This document shows, in pieces, positions 41,734 through 50,952 of a DNA stretch of 64,000 nucleotides; within the stretch, counting starts at the first letter, position 1, and each line of letters begins with the position of its first letter. The position numbers and the translations under genes are program-made. The notes under the pieces were generated by a model, which worked only from the letters and a program-made list of their open reading frames with translations, was not told the DNA's origin and made no database searches. The DNA comes from an uncultured Bacteroidota bacterium (lineage in GTDB: Bacteria; Bacteroidota; Bacteroidia; Flavobacteriales; Flavobacteriaceae): positions 1 through 64,000 of the forward strand of contig CACJHI010000008.1 in assembly GCA_902593165.1 (NCBI GenBank), written 5' to 3'.

Positions 41734-43503
41734 TCAATTTAATATATTCTCTAAAAACTTGTTCCATCTGGGTGTTTTTTCATCAATTAGAAAAATCTCT
41801 TTATTGTTATTATTGACATTGGATTTATTAATAACACTTATCAGCTCTTCGGGATAAGAAAAAAACTCTACACCATCGAAGTCTTTAAGTGGACTTGTAT
41901 TAAGTTCACCATGAGAAATAAAAACGATGGTATTTAAGTTTCCATAAAATGCTTCAACCGCAGCTCCAGAGCTTGCTGGACAGATTACTGTGTTATACTC
42001 TTTGAGAACTTTGCTAAGAGGGTTATCAATTATCTTTATATTCTCAAAATCTTTATCTATTCTAATTGGTTGTGCTGGATGAGGTTTAAAATAAAAACAT
42101 TTATCCTCACAGTGGGGTAGTGCTTTATATATAGAATTTAGCATTTCATTTGTTGCATTTTTCAATATATCACCTAGAATTAATACTTTGTCTTGGTTTT
42201 TCTCTAATAAATAATTCTTTTTTAATTTCTGATATCTCAATGCCTCTAAAACAGATACTTTACTATTACTATAATTTAAATTGTTAAAATGCCGTTTTGC
42301 AATTATACTATTGACAACAAATATATCAGGCTGATATAAATAATCTTTAAAACTGTTATAATATCTCATATCCCAAAAACTTACAGTTGAATGCTGAACA
42401 GAAATCAATTTTCCATGATTATACTTTCGCCATGCGCTGTTCAACGCAAACTCCCAACCTTGATTTTCTTGTAAATAAAAACCGATTTTTTGAGTTGGTA
42501 TAATACTAAAAATTTTTTCAAAGCTTTTAATAGAAATCAAATTTTCTAATAATACAGGTCCTCTAGTAGAACTATGAAAATCTTTAGAAAAAAGTGGAAA
42601 TAAATTTGTCTTATTCTTATAAATAAAAATTTCTTTTGAATTAATTTTTAAACTTTTTAAAGACACATGTATATAGTCAATTAGAATCTCTAACCAAGAC
42701 CAAAAATTTAAATATGAATAAAGAAAATTATGAGCGGAATTAGGTTCCACTCTTTCTAATCTTAAAGCTTTGAATAAATTTTTTGCATTTTTTAAGTTAA
42801 CAGGTAAATGCAACCAGTTTATGCTTAGTTCTAACTTGTTTAAATTTTCAGGAAAGTCCCCCCATAAACCTGTACCGTAATAATTCTTTGAAATTTTTTC
42901 CTTGTCAAAATGTGTTAAATATGAAACTAAAAATGCGCTTTTGTTACCTTTAAAATAATTAACGGGTCTATTGAATATATTTACGTTTACTAGATACTTA
43001 TAAGAATATAGTAAAATTCCTTTAATGAAATTTTTTCCTTCAAGGTATTTAAACTTTGGTCTTTTAATTTGATTATTTTTTTTATAATTTAAACCGGAGT
43101 TGATACAATATTCTCTAACTATTGGATCAACAATCTCTGGGGCATTCAATAACAGTATTTCTTTTGGTTGATGCTCTTGAATTATTAGCTCTATTGCAAG
43201 AAATTTAATAACATTTGTTATTTGAGGCGATTTATAAAAACTCTTTTCGCAAACAGTCGACATTTGCCATAAGTTATAAACTGAATTATATTGATAACAA
43301 TCATTTAAAGTAATGCCATTTATTTTTTTTTGAGAAATTGACTTTATGAAATTAAAATATGAATCTCTTATTTTAATTTCATTTTTATTAATATAATTTA
43401 AAATAGAAACTATATTGCCATTAGTTTTTCTGTAATTCCAATCAATAGTTATGCTGTGAAGTAATCTTTGTTTATCCAAACTAATTTGAATTAATTGAAC
43501 CAC
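41734..43503 (-). CDS. Putative surface-carbohydrate biosynthesis protein (GT-B-like, TIGR04326-like)
   Basis: A 589-residue soluble protein without a characterised homologue that I can name securely; size and layout resemble the TIGR04326 group of surface-carbohydrate proteins. The C-terminal third looks like a glycosyltransferase or capsule-synthase Rossmann domain: KVLILGDILKNATNEM, CFYFKPHPAQP and NTVICPASSGAAVEAFYGNL, the last like the donor-binding loops of KpsS/sialyltransferase-type GT-B enzymes. The start overlaps the epimerase gene by 23 bases; no later Met is suitable. Probably adds a sugar in the same pathway. Confidence 0.5.
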   Translation of the reverse strand: MVQLIQISLDKQRLLHSITIDWNYRKTNGNIVSILNYINKNEIKIRDSYFNFIKSISQKKINGITLNDCYQYNSVYNLWQMSTVCEKSFYKSPQITNVIKFLAIELIIQEHQPKEILLLNAPEIVDPIVREYCINSGLNYKKNNQIKRPKFKYLEGKNFIKGILLYSYKYLVNVNIFNRPVNYFKGNKSAFLVSYLTHFDKEKISKNYYGTGLWGDFPENLNKLELSINWLHLPVNLKNAKNLFKALRLERVEPNSAHNFLYSYLNFWSWLEILIDYIHVSLKSLKINSKEIFIYKNKTNLFPLFSKDFHSSTRGPVLLENLISIKSFEKIFSIIPTQKIGFYLQENQGWEFALNSAWRKYNHGKLISVQHSTVSFWDMRYYNSFKDYLYQPDIFVVNSIIAKRHFNNLNYSNSKVSVLEALRYQKLKKNYLLEKNQDKVLILGDILKNATNEMLNSIYKALPHCEDKCFYFKPHPAQPIRIDKDFENIKIIDNPLSKVLKEYNTVICPASSGAAVEAFYGNLNTIVFISHGELNTSPLKDFDGVEFFSYPEELISVINKSNVNNNNKEIFLIDEKTPRWNKFLENILN

Positions 43504-44389
43504 ATAAAGTCCTTATTCCACTCTCTATTGTGGTGAACTTAGTCCTTCCAATTGTCTTTATTAATAAAGTATTATCTGCATATATCCCCTTTTGGTCTCC
43601 AGGAGTTGATCCCTCAGAAAAATAATTTACACCTTTAATATTTTTCTTAATAATTAGTAATAATTCTTCAACTGTTGCTCTTCTTCCCGTTCCAATATTA
43701 ATAGAAATATTTTTTGAATCATTTAAACATAATTTATACCAAGCGTCAACTACATCATCTATATAAATAAAATCTCTAAATCTCTCTAAGCTGCCTTTTA
43801 CATGTACTCTTTCTTTTTTTAATGCTTGGGCTAAAAAAATACTTACCATACCTTGTCTTAAATTTGATAAATCTTGTCCTGGACCATAAACATTAAACAT
43901 TCTAAGATTTATAAAAGGTAGCTTATCCTTAAAAATATCTAAATATCGTTCAGAAGTCAATTTACTAATTCCATAGCATGAAACCGGACTAGGTAAATAA
44001 CTCTCGCTTATTGCTTGATTAGGCACATCTCCATAAACTGACATAGAGCTTGCAAAAAGAAATTTTTTAACTTTTTTAGCAATCCCATATTTAATTAAAT
44101 TAAGTGTAGACAGAGTGTTTTTGGTTAAATCGCTTGCTGGATCGTCAAAACTAATTTCTCCAGACGACTGCCCTGCAATATGTAAGATATAATCACAGTC
44201 GTTTGGTAGCTTATCCAATACATTATTATCGCTTAAATCATATTTTATAAACTTAACTCCCTTTGGAATGTTATTTATATTCCCTTGTGAGAGATCATCA
44301 ACACCAACAACCTCATGTCCATTTTTTGAAAAATGTTCAGCCACTTTAGAACCAATAAAACCTGCAATGCCTGTAATTAATATTTTCAT
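43481..44389 (-). CDS. NAD-dependent sugar epimerase/dehydratase (GalE-like extended SDR)
   Basis: A 302-residue extended SDR: ILITGIAGFIGSKVAE (3-18), HIAGQSSGEISFDDP, FASSMSVYGDV with catalytic Ser, and CYGISKLTSER (Tyr-xxx-Lys). It resembles UDP-GlcNAc/UDP-glucose 4-epimerases and related nucleotide-sugar SDRs; the exact reaction cannot be read. It sits 1 base after a HAD phosphatase gene and overlaps the following surface-carbohydrate gene by 23 bases. Confidence 0.82.
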   Translation of the reverse strand: MKILITGIAGFIGSKVAEHFSKNGHEVVGVDDLSQGNINNIPKGVKFIKYDLSDNNVLDKLPNDCDYILHIAGQSSGEISFDDPASDLTKNTLSTLNLIKYGIAKKVKKFLFASSMSVYGDVPNQAISESYLPSPVSCYGISKLTSERYLDIFKDKLPFINLRMFNVYGPGQDLSNLRQGMVSIFLAQALKKERVHVKGSLERFRDFIYIDDVVDAWYKLCLNDSKNISINIGTGRRATVEELLLIIKKNIKGVNYFSEGSTPGDQKGIYADNTLLIKTIGRTKFTTIESGIRTLCGSINSN

Positions 44390-44390
44390 A

Positions 44391-45008
44391 TCATAAATTT
44401 TTTAAATAGCTCGTGTTTTGAATATTTTGAAGCTTTAAGTTATTATATCCAAAAAAAAAGATTTTATTATAATGAGCAGCCTCATAATCATTGATGGAAT
44501 CACCTATCAAACAGGTTTCACTAATACAATAATTATTTTGTGAAATAATTCTTTTCACTATATCCTTTTTTGGCTCTGGTGATCCATTGATAGATTTAAA
44601 GAAGGGTTTTAAATCTAGAGATTTACATAAATAATTTAGTTCATTATTGTCTGAGCCAGAAGCAATATGAAAATCTTTTGTGTTATTATATTGTCTTACA
44701 AAAGATGTTGTTTCATCGATCAGGAGACTCTTATCCTTTAATTTCTCTAAACAGATATTGCCGTATATTTTTAAAATTTCATTACTCTTTTTTTTTGACA
44801 ATTTTTGACTTAAAATTTTATTAAAAAAATATTCAATTTTAACATATCTAGACAGGCCCTCATTTAACTTATGAAATTCAATTAATTCAGCTATGTTTTT
44901 TTTTGAGTATCCGCTAAATGCTTCTCTAAATGCAGCTTCTCTAATTTGATTTGAATTAATTAAAACACCATCAAAATCCCAAATTATATTTTTATAACTA
45001 GTTATCAT
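44391..45008 (-). CDS. HAD-superfamily phosphatase (subfamily I, PGP/beta-PGM-like)
   Basis: A 205-residue cytoplasmic phosphatase. The nucleophile motif is IIWDFDGVLINSN (Asp-x-Asp-x-V), motif II is HIASGSDNNE (Ser), and motifs III/IV are EPKKDIV (Lys) and CLIGDSINDYEAA (Asp pair). In a cluster with a KdsB-like cytidylyltransferase and an HMGL-type aldolase it could remove the phosphate from a sugar-acid phosphate before CMP activation, the role KdsC plays for Kdo; this is inferred. Overlaps the methyltransferase gene by 4 bases. Confidence 0.85.
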   Translation of the reverse strand: MITSYKNIIWDFDGVLINSNQIREAAFREAFSGYSKKNIAELIEFHKLNEGLSRYVKIEYFFNKILSQKLSKKKSNEILKIYGNICLEKLKDKSLLIDETTSFVRQYNNTKDFHIASGSDNNELNYLCKSLDLKPFFKSINGSPEPKKDIVKRIISQNNYCISETCLIGDSINDYEAAHYNKIFFFGYNNLKLQNIQNTSYLKNL

Positions 45009-45952
45009 TTATGAACTTTAAATATAGCCCTAACACACCATGCATCATTAACATTTAGACGATAATCATTAAGATTACTTGCTTTTGCGTTATAAGATTT
45101 ATAAACTTTCATTATAAAGTTAGGCGTAAAGAATCTTATAAGTTCTTTTAAATATAATTTTAAACTAAATTGGTTGGGCCTCCACTTATAAAACCTTTTC
45201 TTTGATTCCCTCATATCAAAAAATAGATCATTTACAGACATGCCATTTAATGCAATATCAATAACTTCAAACCCATACTTTTGAGCAATTCTTTCGAAGC
45301 TTTTTTTTGTAAAAAAAAGAAGATGAGGAGAATCATAGGGGCGATCAATAAATTTACCATCAAATTCACAGTTTGGGACTTCAAGAAAAATATAGGATTC
45401 AGGCTTAGCAATATCTTTAAGCTTTTCAAAGACAGTAATGTCACTTAAGTGTTCAAGAGTATGAAGAGATATAATTAAATCCGTTGATATTTTTTCCTTA
45501 CTATCAATTAGGTTTGTGTATCCTCTGCTAGTTAAGATTTTTTTTGAAAAATTATCACTCTCCTCACAATATAAATTAATTTTTTTATTTAATTTACTCA
45601 AAAGGAAGCCTAGATCACCAGTTCCTGAGCCAAAGTCAAAAACAGTTTCTAATTTATTAATATTTAAAAACGTAGTCAAATATTGTATATAGTTTTTATT
45701 TCTACCAGAGTAAAGAAGTTCGTTCAATGAAAAATCAAAAATTTGATGAGGTCTTCCAGAGCTTCTATAAATATTACTGTAAAAATTATCTATTAATTTT
45801 CTGTCCGGCATTGGATGACAAAATGAAAAATCACAGCTACTACAACTGTATATTTTCAAATTTTTAAAAAATTCTTTGTCATACTCAATATGAAGTTTAT
45901 AATTATCAATAAACTTAATACTATCGGCATTGTTACATATTGGGCAAATCAT
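45005..45952 (-). CDS. SAM-dependent methyltransferase with an N-terminal zinc ribbon
   Basis: A 315-residue protein: a four-Cys zinc-binding region at the N-terminus (CPICNN at 3-8 and CSSCDF at about 36-41), then a Rossmann methyltransferase domain with motif I VFDFGSGTGDLGF and a later SLHTLEHLSD. This architecture is that of sugar methyltransferases and related small-molecule enzymes. The substrate is unknown but should be a glycan precursor. A second protein of the same type lies at 53086-54105. It overlaps both neighbours by 4 bases. Confidence 0.82.
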   Translation of the reverse strand: MICPICNNADSIKFIDNYKLHIEYDKEFFKNLKIYSCSSCDFSFCHPMPDRKLIDNFYSNIYRSSGRPHQIFDFSLNELLYSGRNKNYIQYLTTFLNINKLETVFDFGSGTGDLGFLLSKLNKKINLYCEESDNFSKKILTSRGYTNLIDSKEKISTDLIISLHTLEHLSDITVFEKLKDIAKPESYIFLEVPNCEFDGKFIDRPYDSPHLLFFTKKSFERIAQKYGFEVIDIALNGMSVNDLFFDMRESKKRFYKWRPNQFSLKLYLKELIRFFTPNFIMKVYKSYNAKASNLNDYRLNVNDAWCVRAIFKVHK

Positions 45953-46677
45953 TTTATATGCTTTAGGAATAATTCTACTTTTAAGATATCTTCTGGATTA
46001 TCAACTGATATTGAATCACCTGATAATTCCACCATTTTGACTTTTACATCATTTTCCAAAAATCTTAACAACTCCAGATCCTCTATCTCCTCAATAGGAG
46101 TTTTATTTTGAGAACAAAAAAGCTTTAAAGCATTTAAAGTATATGCATAAATACATACCTGTCTATATGAATTGTTAAATCCACTTTTTTTATTTCCAGG
46201 AACAGGGGATCTAGAAGTATATAAAAGCTCATCATTTTTATTTAGCAGCATTTTAGGAACTTGATTTGAATAATAATCCTTCTCTTCTTTAATTTTTGTG
46301 TAACCTGCAAAAACCTCATATTCATTACTAAAGGTTCTAATAGCGGATATAAATTTTTTAATATCATCAGGGTTAAAAACAGGTTCATCTCCTTGAATAT
46401 TAATTATAAACTCTGCATCAAAGCCTAATGCAGCTTCATATACTCTATCAGTCCCAGTCAGACAATTAGCTGCAGTCATAATAGAGTCAATTTTTTCTGA
46501 TTTACAATACCTGAAAATTTTATCACTATCAGTTGCAACGACTATATGGCCATCAAACCCTTTTGTACATTGTTCATGGACTCTCCTTATCATTGGAATA
46601 CCATTAATTTTTTTTAATGGTTTACCAGGGAACCTGGAAGAATCAAATCTTGCAGGTATTACAATCATCATTTTCAT
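45949..46677 (-). CDS. kdsB: KdsB-like CMP-sugar-acid cytidylyltransferase
   Basis: A 242-residue GT-A-fold nucleotidyltransferase matching 3-deoxy-manno-octulosonate cytidylyltransferase: VIPARFDSSRFPGKPL (5-20), HIVVATDSD, CLTGTDRVYEAAL, INIQGDEPVF and YSNQVPKMLLN. It activates Kdo or a close relative as a CMP-sugar. Its place inside a glycan cluster directly after an HMGL-type aldolase gene (4-base overlap) and not in an lpx/kds locus suggests either that it is the cell's KdsB relocated or a second enzyme for a Kdo-like acid of the surface glycan. Family call is firm, role inferred. Confidence 0.85.
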   Translation of the reverse strand: MKMMIVIPARFDSSRFPGKPLKKINGIPMIRRVHEQCTKGFDGHIVVATDSDKIFRYCKSEKIDSIMTAANCLTGTDRVYEAALGFDAEFIINIQGDEPVFNPDDIKKFISAIRTFSNEYEVFAGYTKIKEEKDYYSNQVPKMLLNKNDELLYTSRSPVPGNKKSGFNNSYRQVCIYAYTLNALKLFCSQNKTPIEEIEDLELLRFLENDVKVKMVELSGDSISVDNPEDILKVELFLKHIK

Positions 46678-48155
46678 AGCTTGGAATAAACTGAATCAAA
46701 AACTAAAGAATATTTTGTATCTGTAATACTTTTTATACTTAATTTTTGTTCAAAAGATTTAAAAATTAGTTCATTAGACTTAAAAACATTGAAAAAATTG
46801 TCATTTTGACTAAATCCATCAAAACCTGCTACTAAAATATTTTTTGATTTTGTTATTCTAGTTGCTAATTCAAGGCATGACAATAAGTGGTTAACTTCAT
46901 TTTTATTTTTAATCTTAAGAGAATAAAAGTTACTTTTTTTTGTATTAACAGTATCTATTGGGAAAATGTAATTTACATTTTTTTTAGTTGAGCTTATAAT
47001 TTTTGAAATGTCGGACCCTAACACAATCTGATAACAATTTTGAAAATTTGAGTCTATTAGTTCTGAAAATTTTGAACTAGAGAAAATTAGATTATAATTT
47101 TCATGATTCTCCAAAAATTTTATGATTGCAGGCTTATGATCAATAATTGATTTACCACCACCTACAATTAAAGTATCTAAATTATTTTTTAGACTTTTTG
47201 TACTTATATCTTCTAGATCAAACTTTGCAGATTCGTCTTTATCAAAGTGGGCTAAAATCTGAGAAAATTTGTAATTTTTTGACAATTTAAGGTACATTAT
47301 ATCTTTTTGTGGAAATGAATTGATACCAGCAAACTTGTAACTAATGTCGGACCCCCAATTATATTTTTCTTTTAATGGTGAGAATAAGCTAACTAGTTTT
47401 GCTACCGCATCATAAACTTTATATTTATTTTTAGAGTCAGAAAAAATTTTCATTAATAATAGTTCTGTTTTTAGATTTCCTGCACCACGGCCCATACCAA
47501 GAATAGTTGAATCCACTATATCAATTTCGTTTTTAATTGCAGTTAACGTGTTGGAAAATGCTAGTTCAATGTTGTCATGTGAGTGAAACCCTAATTTTGA
47601 ATTATTAACTTTTTTGAGATCTGAAATTATATTTTCAAGATAATCTGGGAATACTGACCCATATGAATCTACCAGATATATATAATCAACATTTCGAATA
47701 TTTGATATAGACTCCTTTATTTTCTTCAGATTCCATTCACTCATATACATTATATTAAGTGCAACCTCAAAATTCATAGCTTTGATTTCGTCAACAAATA
47801 TCTGGACATTATCCAGACTATCAGGGGATACAGCTATTCGAATTAAATTAACATAATCAGTTGCGTCAGCTAATAAATCTCTAACTTCATTTGCTTTAAT
47901 TGATTTATAGTCAACCATCAAACCTATCTTGTGATTTGAGTTTTTTTTGAAATATTTTAAAGTATGTTTAGGAGAATAATAAAACTGACCTTTATATTCA
48001 TTTAAATTTTTTTTATTTCTATAGCCAATTTCTAAATAGTCAATTTCCAGCTCATTTGTATATTTAATATAATTTTCAATTATATTAATATCAAAATCCC
48101 AGTTAGTATAATATCCCCCATCTCTTAATGTACAATCTAAAATTTTTGTGTTCAT
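46674..48155 (-). CDS. HMGL-type aldolase with a C-terminal Rossmann-like domain
   Basis: A 493-residue two-domain protein. Residues 1-260 form a pyruvate-aldolase/HMG-CoA-lyase-like TIM barrel: DCTLRDGGY (7-15), metal ligands His191 and His193 in GFHSHDN, and GMGRGAGN (220-227). The C-terminal part (about 330-493) has LIVGGGKSIIDHKPAII and reads as a Rossmann-type domain, perhaps distantly like DUF115/Maf proteins. It is translationally tied to a KdsB-like enzyme (4-base overlap). It might make or break a 2-keto acid sugar by aldol chemistry with pyruvate, an alternative to NeuB/KdsA-type synthases. Substrate unknown. Confidence 0.75.
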   Translation of the reverse strand: MNTKILDCTLRDGGYYTNWDFDINIIENYIKYTNELEIDYLEIGYRNKKNLNEYKGQFYYSPKHTLKYFKKNSNHKIGLMVDYKSIKANEVRDLLADATDYVNLIRIAVSPDSLDNVQIFVDEIKAMNFEVALNIMYMSEWNLKKIKESISNIRNVDYIYLVDSYGSVFPDYLENIISDLKKVNNSKLGFHSHDNIELAFSNTLTAIKNEIDIVDSTILGMGRGAGNLKTELLLMKIFSDSKNKYKVYDAVAKLVSLFSPLKEKYNWGSDISYKFAGINSFPQKDIMYLKLSKNYKFSQILAHFDKDESAKFDLEDISTKSLKNNLDTLIVGGGKSIIDHKPAIIKFLENHENYNLIFSSSKFSELIDSNFQNCYQIVLGSDISKIISSTKKNVNYIFPIDTVNTKKSNFYSLKIKNKNEVNHLLSCLELATRITKSKNILVAGFDGFSQNDNFFNVFKSNELIFKSFEQKLSIKSITDTKYSLVFDSVYSKL

Positions 48156-48160
48156 AATTC

Positions 48161-49465
48161 TTAATATTTTTTAAATATGTCCGAGTTTTCATCAAAGATA
48201 ATTGTTCCTACTTTTTGATCAATTAAGTCTTTATCTAAACTATCAGTGTATGTTATAAAGAGTGTCCCTTTTGAAGCTACAAATAAGTCTGAACCAATAC
48301 TAGAGGGAACAAAACCAGAATTAATCAAAGAAAAATTATTTTGATTTGATTTTGAGAGAATCATTCTATTTTCTTGAAATGATGGAACTATTGAATCAAA
48401 ATCCGAGTTTAATAAATTTAAAATAAATTTGTCTAATAGTAGATCCTCTCTTAATGGATATACTTCTTCTAAGTAAATTATTATATCTGGAAAGTATGAT
48501 TTTAAATTACATTGTTTTTTAAATTCTTTTAACACGCTGTAGGTATCAACTTTTGGTTTGTCTAATGATTTTGGCCTGTTCAGAATTTCACAGGTATTCC
48601 TTCTCTTAATTTTATTCAAATCAATTTTGTCATTTGTATAAAGGTAGATTTTGTCTAGGAAAGAGTACTGATTTAAAAATGATAAAGTTTTGTCTATTAG
48701 GTAATCTTTCCCATTCTTTTGAAATCTTTTTACAGGTATACATACACATATCTGAGCATTGCTAATTTCAAGTTCCAGCTCACTGCCTTTTATTAAAGAA
48801 AATTCATTTATAACCTTATCTGAAGATATAACTCTTGAGTCATTTCCATATTGATGAATTCCATGGTGGTGAAAAACCTTTGACTCAGATGAATAATAGA
48901 TTTCATATCCCTGATTTATCACATCTTTTGCCCAAATTCTATCTTCAATATTTTTTGCTTTTTCAGAAAACCTATACTTATTAAGAATAGTTTTTCTAAC
49001 TGCTGAGTTTGCATTGTGAAAGAAAGAGTCTTTTTTTTGAACTCTGTCTTCAATCCCAAAGGTGTTCATCAAATCTCTTCTATCTTCTGGTTTAGAATGT
49101 GGTAATGGTAATTGTCTCCCATATACACCCACTATCTTCTTGTTTTCAAATGGCTTTATAAGATTTTGTAACCAGTCTGAATTACATGGAATACAATGGG
49201 CAGATAAGAAAACAATGAATTTTCCTTTTGACTTTTCAACTCCAAAGTTTAATGCTTTGCCTGGAATATAGTCTTTTTGCTTATATACATAGTGACTTAT
49301 ATTTTTTCTAGTTTTGATTTTGGGAATAGTATCATCAGAGCTACCACTGTCAACTATAATGATCTCATAGTTTTTATAATTCTGTTTTTCAATTGCTTTC
49401 AAGCAGATATTGATATATTTTGATTCGTTGAATGTCCTAATTACTATTGAAACTAAATCTTGCAT
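48161..49465 (-). CDS. Fusion of a GT2 glycosyltransferase and a cytidylyltransferase-like domain
   Basis: A 434-residue protein. Residues about 1-220 are a GT2 domain: VSIVIRTFNESKYINICL, IIVDSGSSDDT, FIVFLSAHCIP and ENKKIVGVYGRQ. Residues about 225-434 look like a NeuA-type nucleotidyltransferase: CVCIPVKRFQKNGKDYLIDK, LDKIYLYTND and DIIIYLEEVYPLREDLLLDK, though the usual Arg/Lys of PARGGSKG is replaced by PVKRFQKNG, so the activity may be altered. A transferase fused to its own sugar activator would be unusual. It lies 5 bases before the aldolase gene and overlaps the preceding gene by 13 bases. Confidence 0.7.
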   Translation of the reverse strand: MQDLVSIVIRTFNESKYINICLKAIEKQNYKNYEIIIVDSGSSDDTIPKIKTRKNISHYVYKQKDYIPGKALNFGVEKSKGKFIVFLSAHCIPCNSDWLQNLIKPFENKKIVGVYGRQLPLPHSKPEDRRDLMNTFGIEDRVQKKDSFFHNANSAVRKTILNKYRFSEKAKNIEDRIWAKDVINQGYEIYYSSESKVFHHHGIHQYGNDSRVISSDKVINEFSLIKGSELELEISNAQICVCIPVKRFQKNGKDYLIDKTLSFLNQYSFLDKIYLYTNDKIDLNKIKRRNTCEILNRPKSLDKPKVDTYSVLKEFKKQCNLKSYFPDIIIYLEEVYPLREDLLLDKFILNLLNSDFDSIVPSFQENRMILSKSNQNNFSLINSGFVPSSIGSDLFVASKGTLFITYTDSLDKDLIDQKVGTIIFDENSDIFKKY

Positions 49466-50931
49466 AAAAGGTTTTTTAAGTTTTGCTCTCCCCTTACAGA
49501 ATATGTAAATCTTTTTGAAGGATTAAAGCGATTGTTATATTGGGGAAAATTTAAAAATTCTATATCTCTATCATAGGGGTCAAAAGATATTGATCTTAAT
49601 CCTAACTCTGAAGACTCAAATAATACTGTTGATGAATAACCTATTACAATAGGGTCATCTAAAAAATCATCATAAATATTTGAGTTTCTTGAGGCAACTA
49701 GTCGTTTATTATTTTTTAAAATAAATTCTTCAGATATAATTGTATTTGGCCTATGTCTAAGAATGATTTGATATTCTTTAGGTACAATATTACAAATCTT
49801 ATTAATGAATTCTAGATACTCAAAAACATTATTATATAAAACTGGTCTTAAAAAATCCAGAGGTTTGAATGAATCTGCTATCAGAATTATCTTTTTATTC
49901 TTTGGTTTAATTTTTTCCCTGGGCTCTCTTAACGTATTTTTCTTATACTCATAAGTAACATTTAAATTATTTTTTTGTAAAAAGTCTAGATCTTTATAAT
50001 TATTACTTAAAATTATTGAGTTTGATGAGTTTATCATTGTTAAGGAATGAAATCTCCAAAATAAATTTGCAGTAATATTTTTATCAAAATAATATACTCC
50101 ATGATTAATTATATAGTTGTTTTCTATTGAACCAGAATAGTTTAATGCTTCAGATATACCATAATTTGATATTGTGTATAAATTGAATTTAAAAATACTA
50201 CGTAAAAATTTGGAAAAATTATATTTACTTAATGCCAAATAGATATATAGTGAGCTTATATTTAAATTTTTGAGTAAATCTTTATAGATAATCCTAGTGT
50301 AAATTAAATCAATTATATCAAAAGGAAAGAAGAAAAATCTATAAATAGTTATCATTGAGTCTAAAGATATTGTATTGCTCTTAAAAATGTTACTTGAGTT
50401 TAGGTAGTTGCTATTTAAATTTTTTAAATTATTCTGAATATTTTTAGCTTGAGCTCTAGATGTTATATATAGATTAAAATTCTTTTTAAACAACAAAATA
50501 AATGCTCTAAATAAAGAAACAACTATTGTTATTAAAAATTTCAGGTCTAGATAGATCTTTACTTTTGAGTATAAAAAAGCAAAGTAAATTCTTAAAGACT
50601 TGTGATTTCTAAACTCATCAATAAATACGACTTCTTTTTTTGTTTGTTTATTTATTTTACTCTTTAAGGATTCAATAAACAATCTTTTTGTAAATCTAAA
50701 ATTCAGATCATATTTTAAACTATTTGGTAAAATTTTATCTGGAAATTTGGTGAAATAAAGCTTATTTTGAAATGAGCTCAATTTCCTTACATAATCTGAG
50801 GAAAATAAGTCTTCTAATTCTATGTTTTGTAAATTGTATAATTCATTAATCTCAGGATTCAATGAAAAATATTCAAATCGTGAAGGCAATAAATTAAATT
50901 TGTTAAACTTATCTGGCGTTATAATTATCAT
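49453..50931 (-). CDS. Hypothetical polysaccharide-cluster protein (GT-B-like C-terminus)
   Basis: A 492-residue protein that I do not recognise. The N-terminal half is rich in Leu/Phe/Lys with one possible membrane-associated hydrophobic stretch near 130-150. The C-terminal half has IILIADSFKPLDFLRP, IILRHRPN (a His/Arg motif) and IVIGYSSTVLFESSELGLRS, the last like the donor-site S/T loop of KpsS or polysialyltransferase-like GT-B enzymes. A glycosyltransferase role is plausible. It overlaps the GT2 fusion gene by 13 bases. Confidence 0.5.
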   Translation of the reverse strand: MIIITPDKFNKFNLLPSRFEYFSLNPEINELYNLQNIELEDLFSSDYVRKLSSFQNKLYFTKFPDKILPNSLKYDLNFRFTKRLFIESLKSKINKQTKKEVVFIDEFRNHKSLRIYFAFLYSKVKIYLDLKFLITIVVSLFRAFILLFKKNFNLYITSRAQAKNIQNNLKNLNSNYLNSSNIFKSNTISLDSMITIYRFFFFPFDIIDLIYTRIIYKDLLKNLNISSLYIYLALSKYNFSKFLRSIFKFNLYTISNYGISEALNYSGSIENNYIINHGVYYFDKNITANLFWRFHSLTMINSSNSIILSNNYKDLDFLQKNNLNVTYEYKKNTLREPREKIKPKNKKIILIADSFKPLDFLRPVLYNNVFEYLEFINKICNIVPKEYQIILRHRPNTIISEEFILKNNKRLVASRNSNIYDDFLDDPIVIGYSSTVLFESSELGLRSISFDPYDRDIEFLNFPQYNNRFNPSKRFTYSVRGEQNLKNLLCKI

Positions 50932-50952
50932 AACTTAATTACGCTACAAAAA

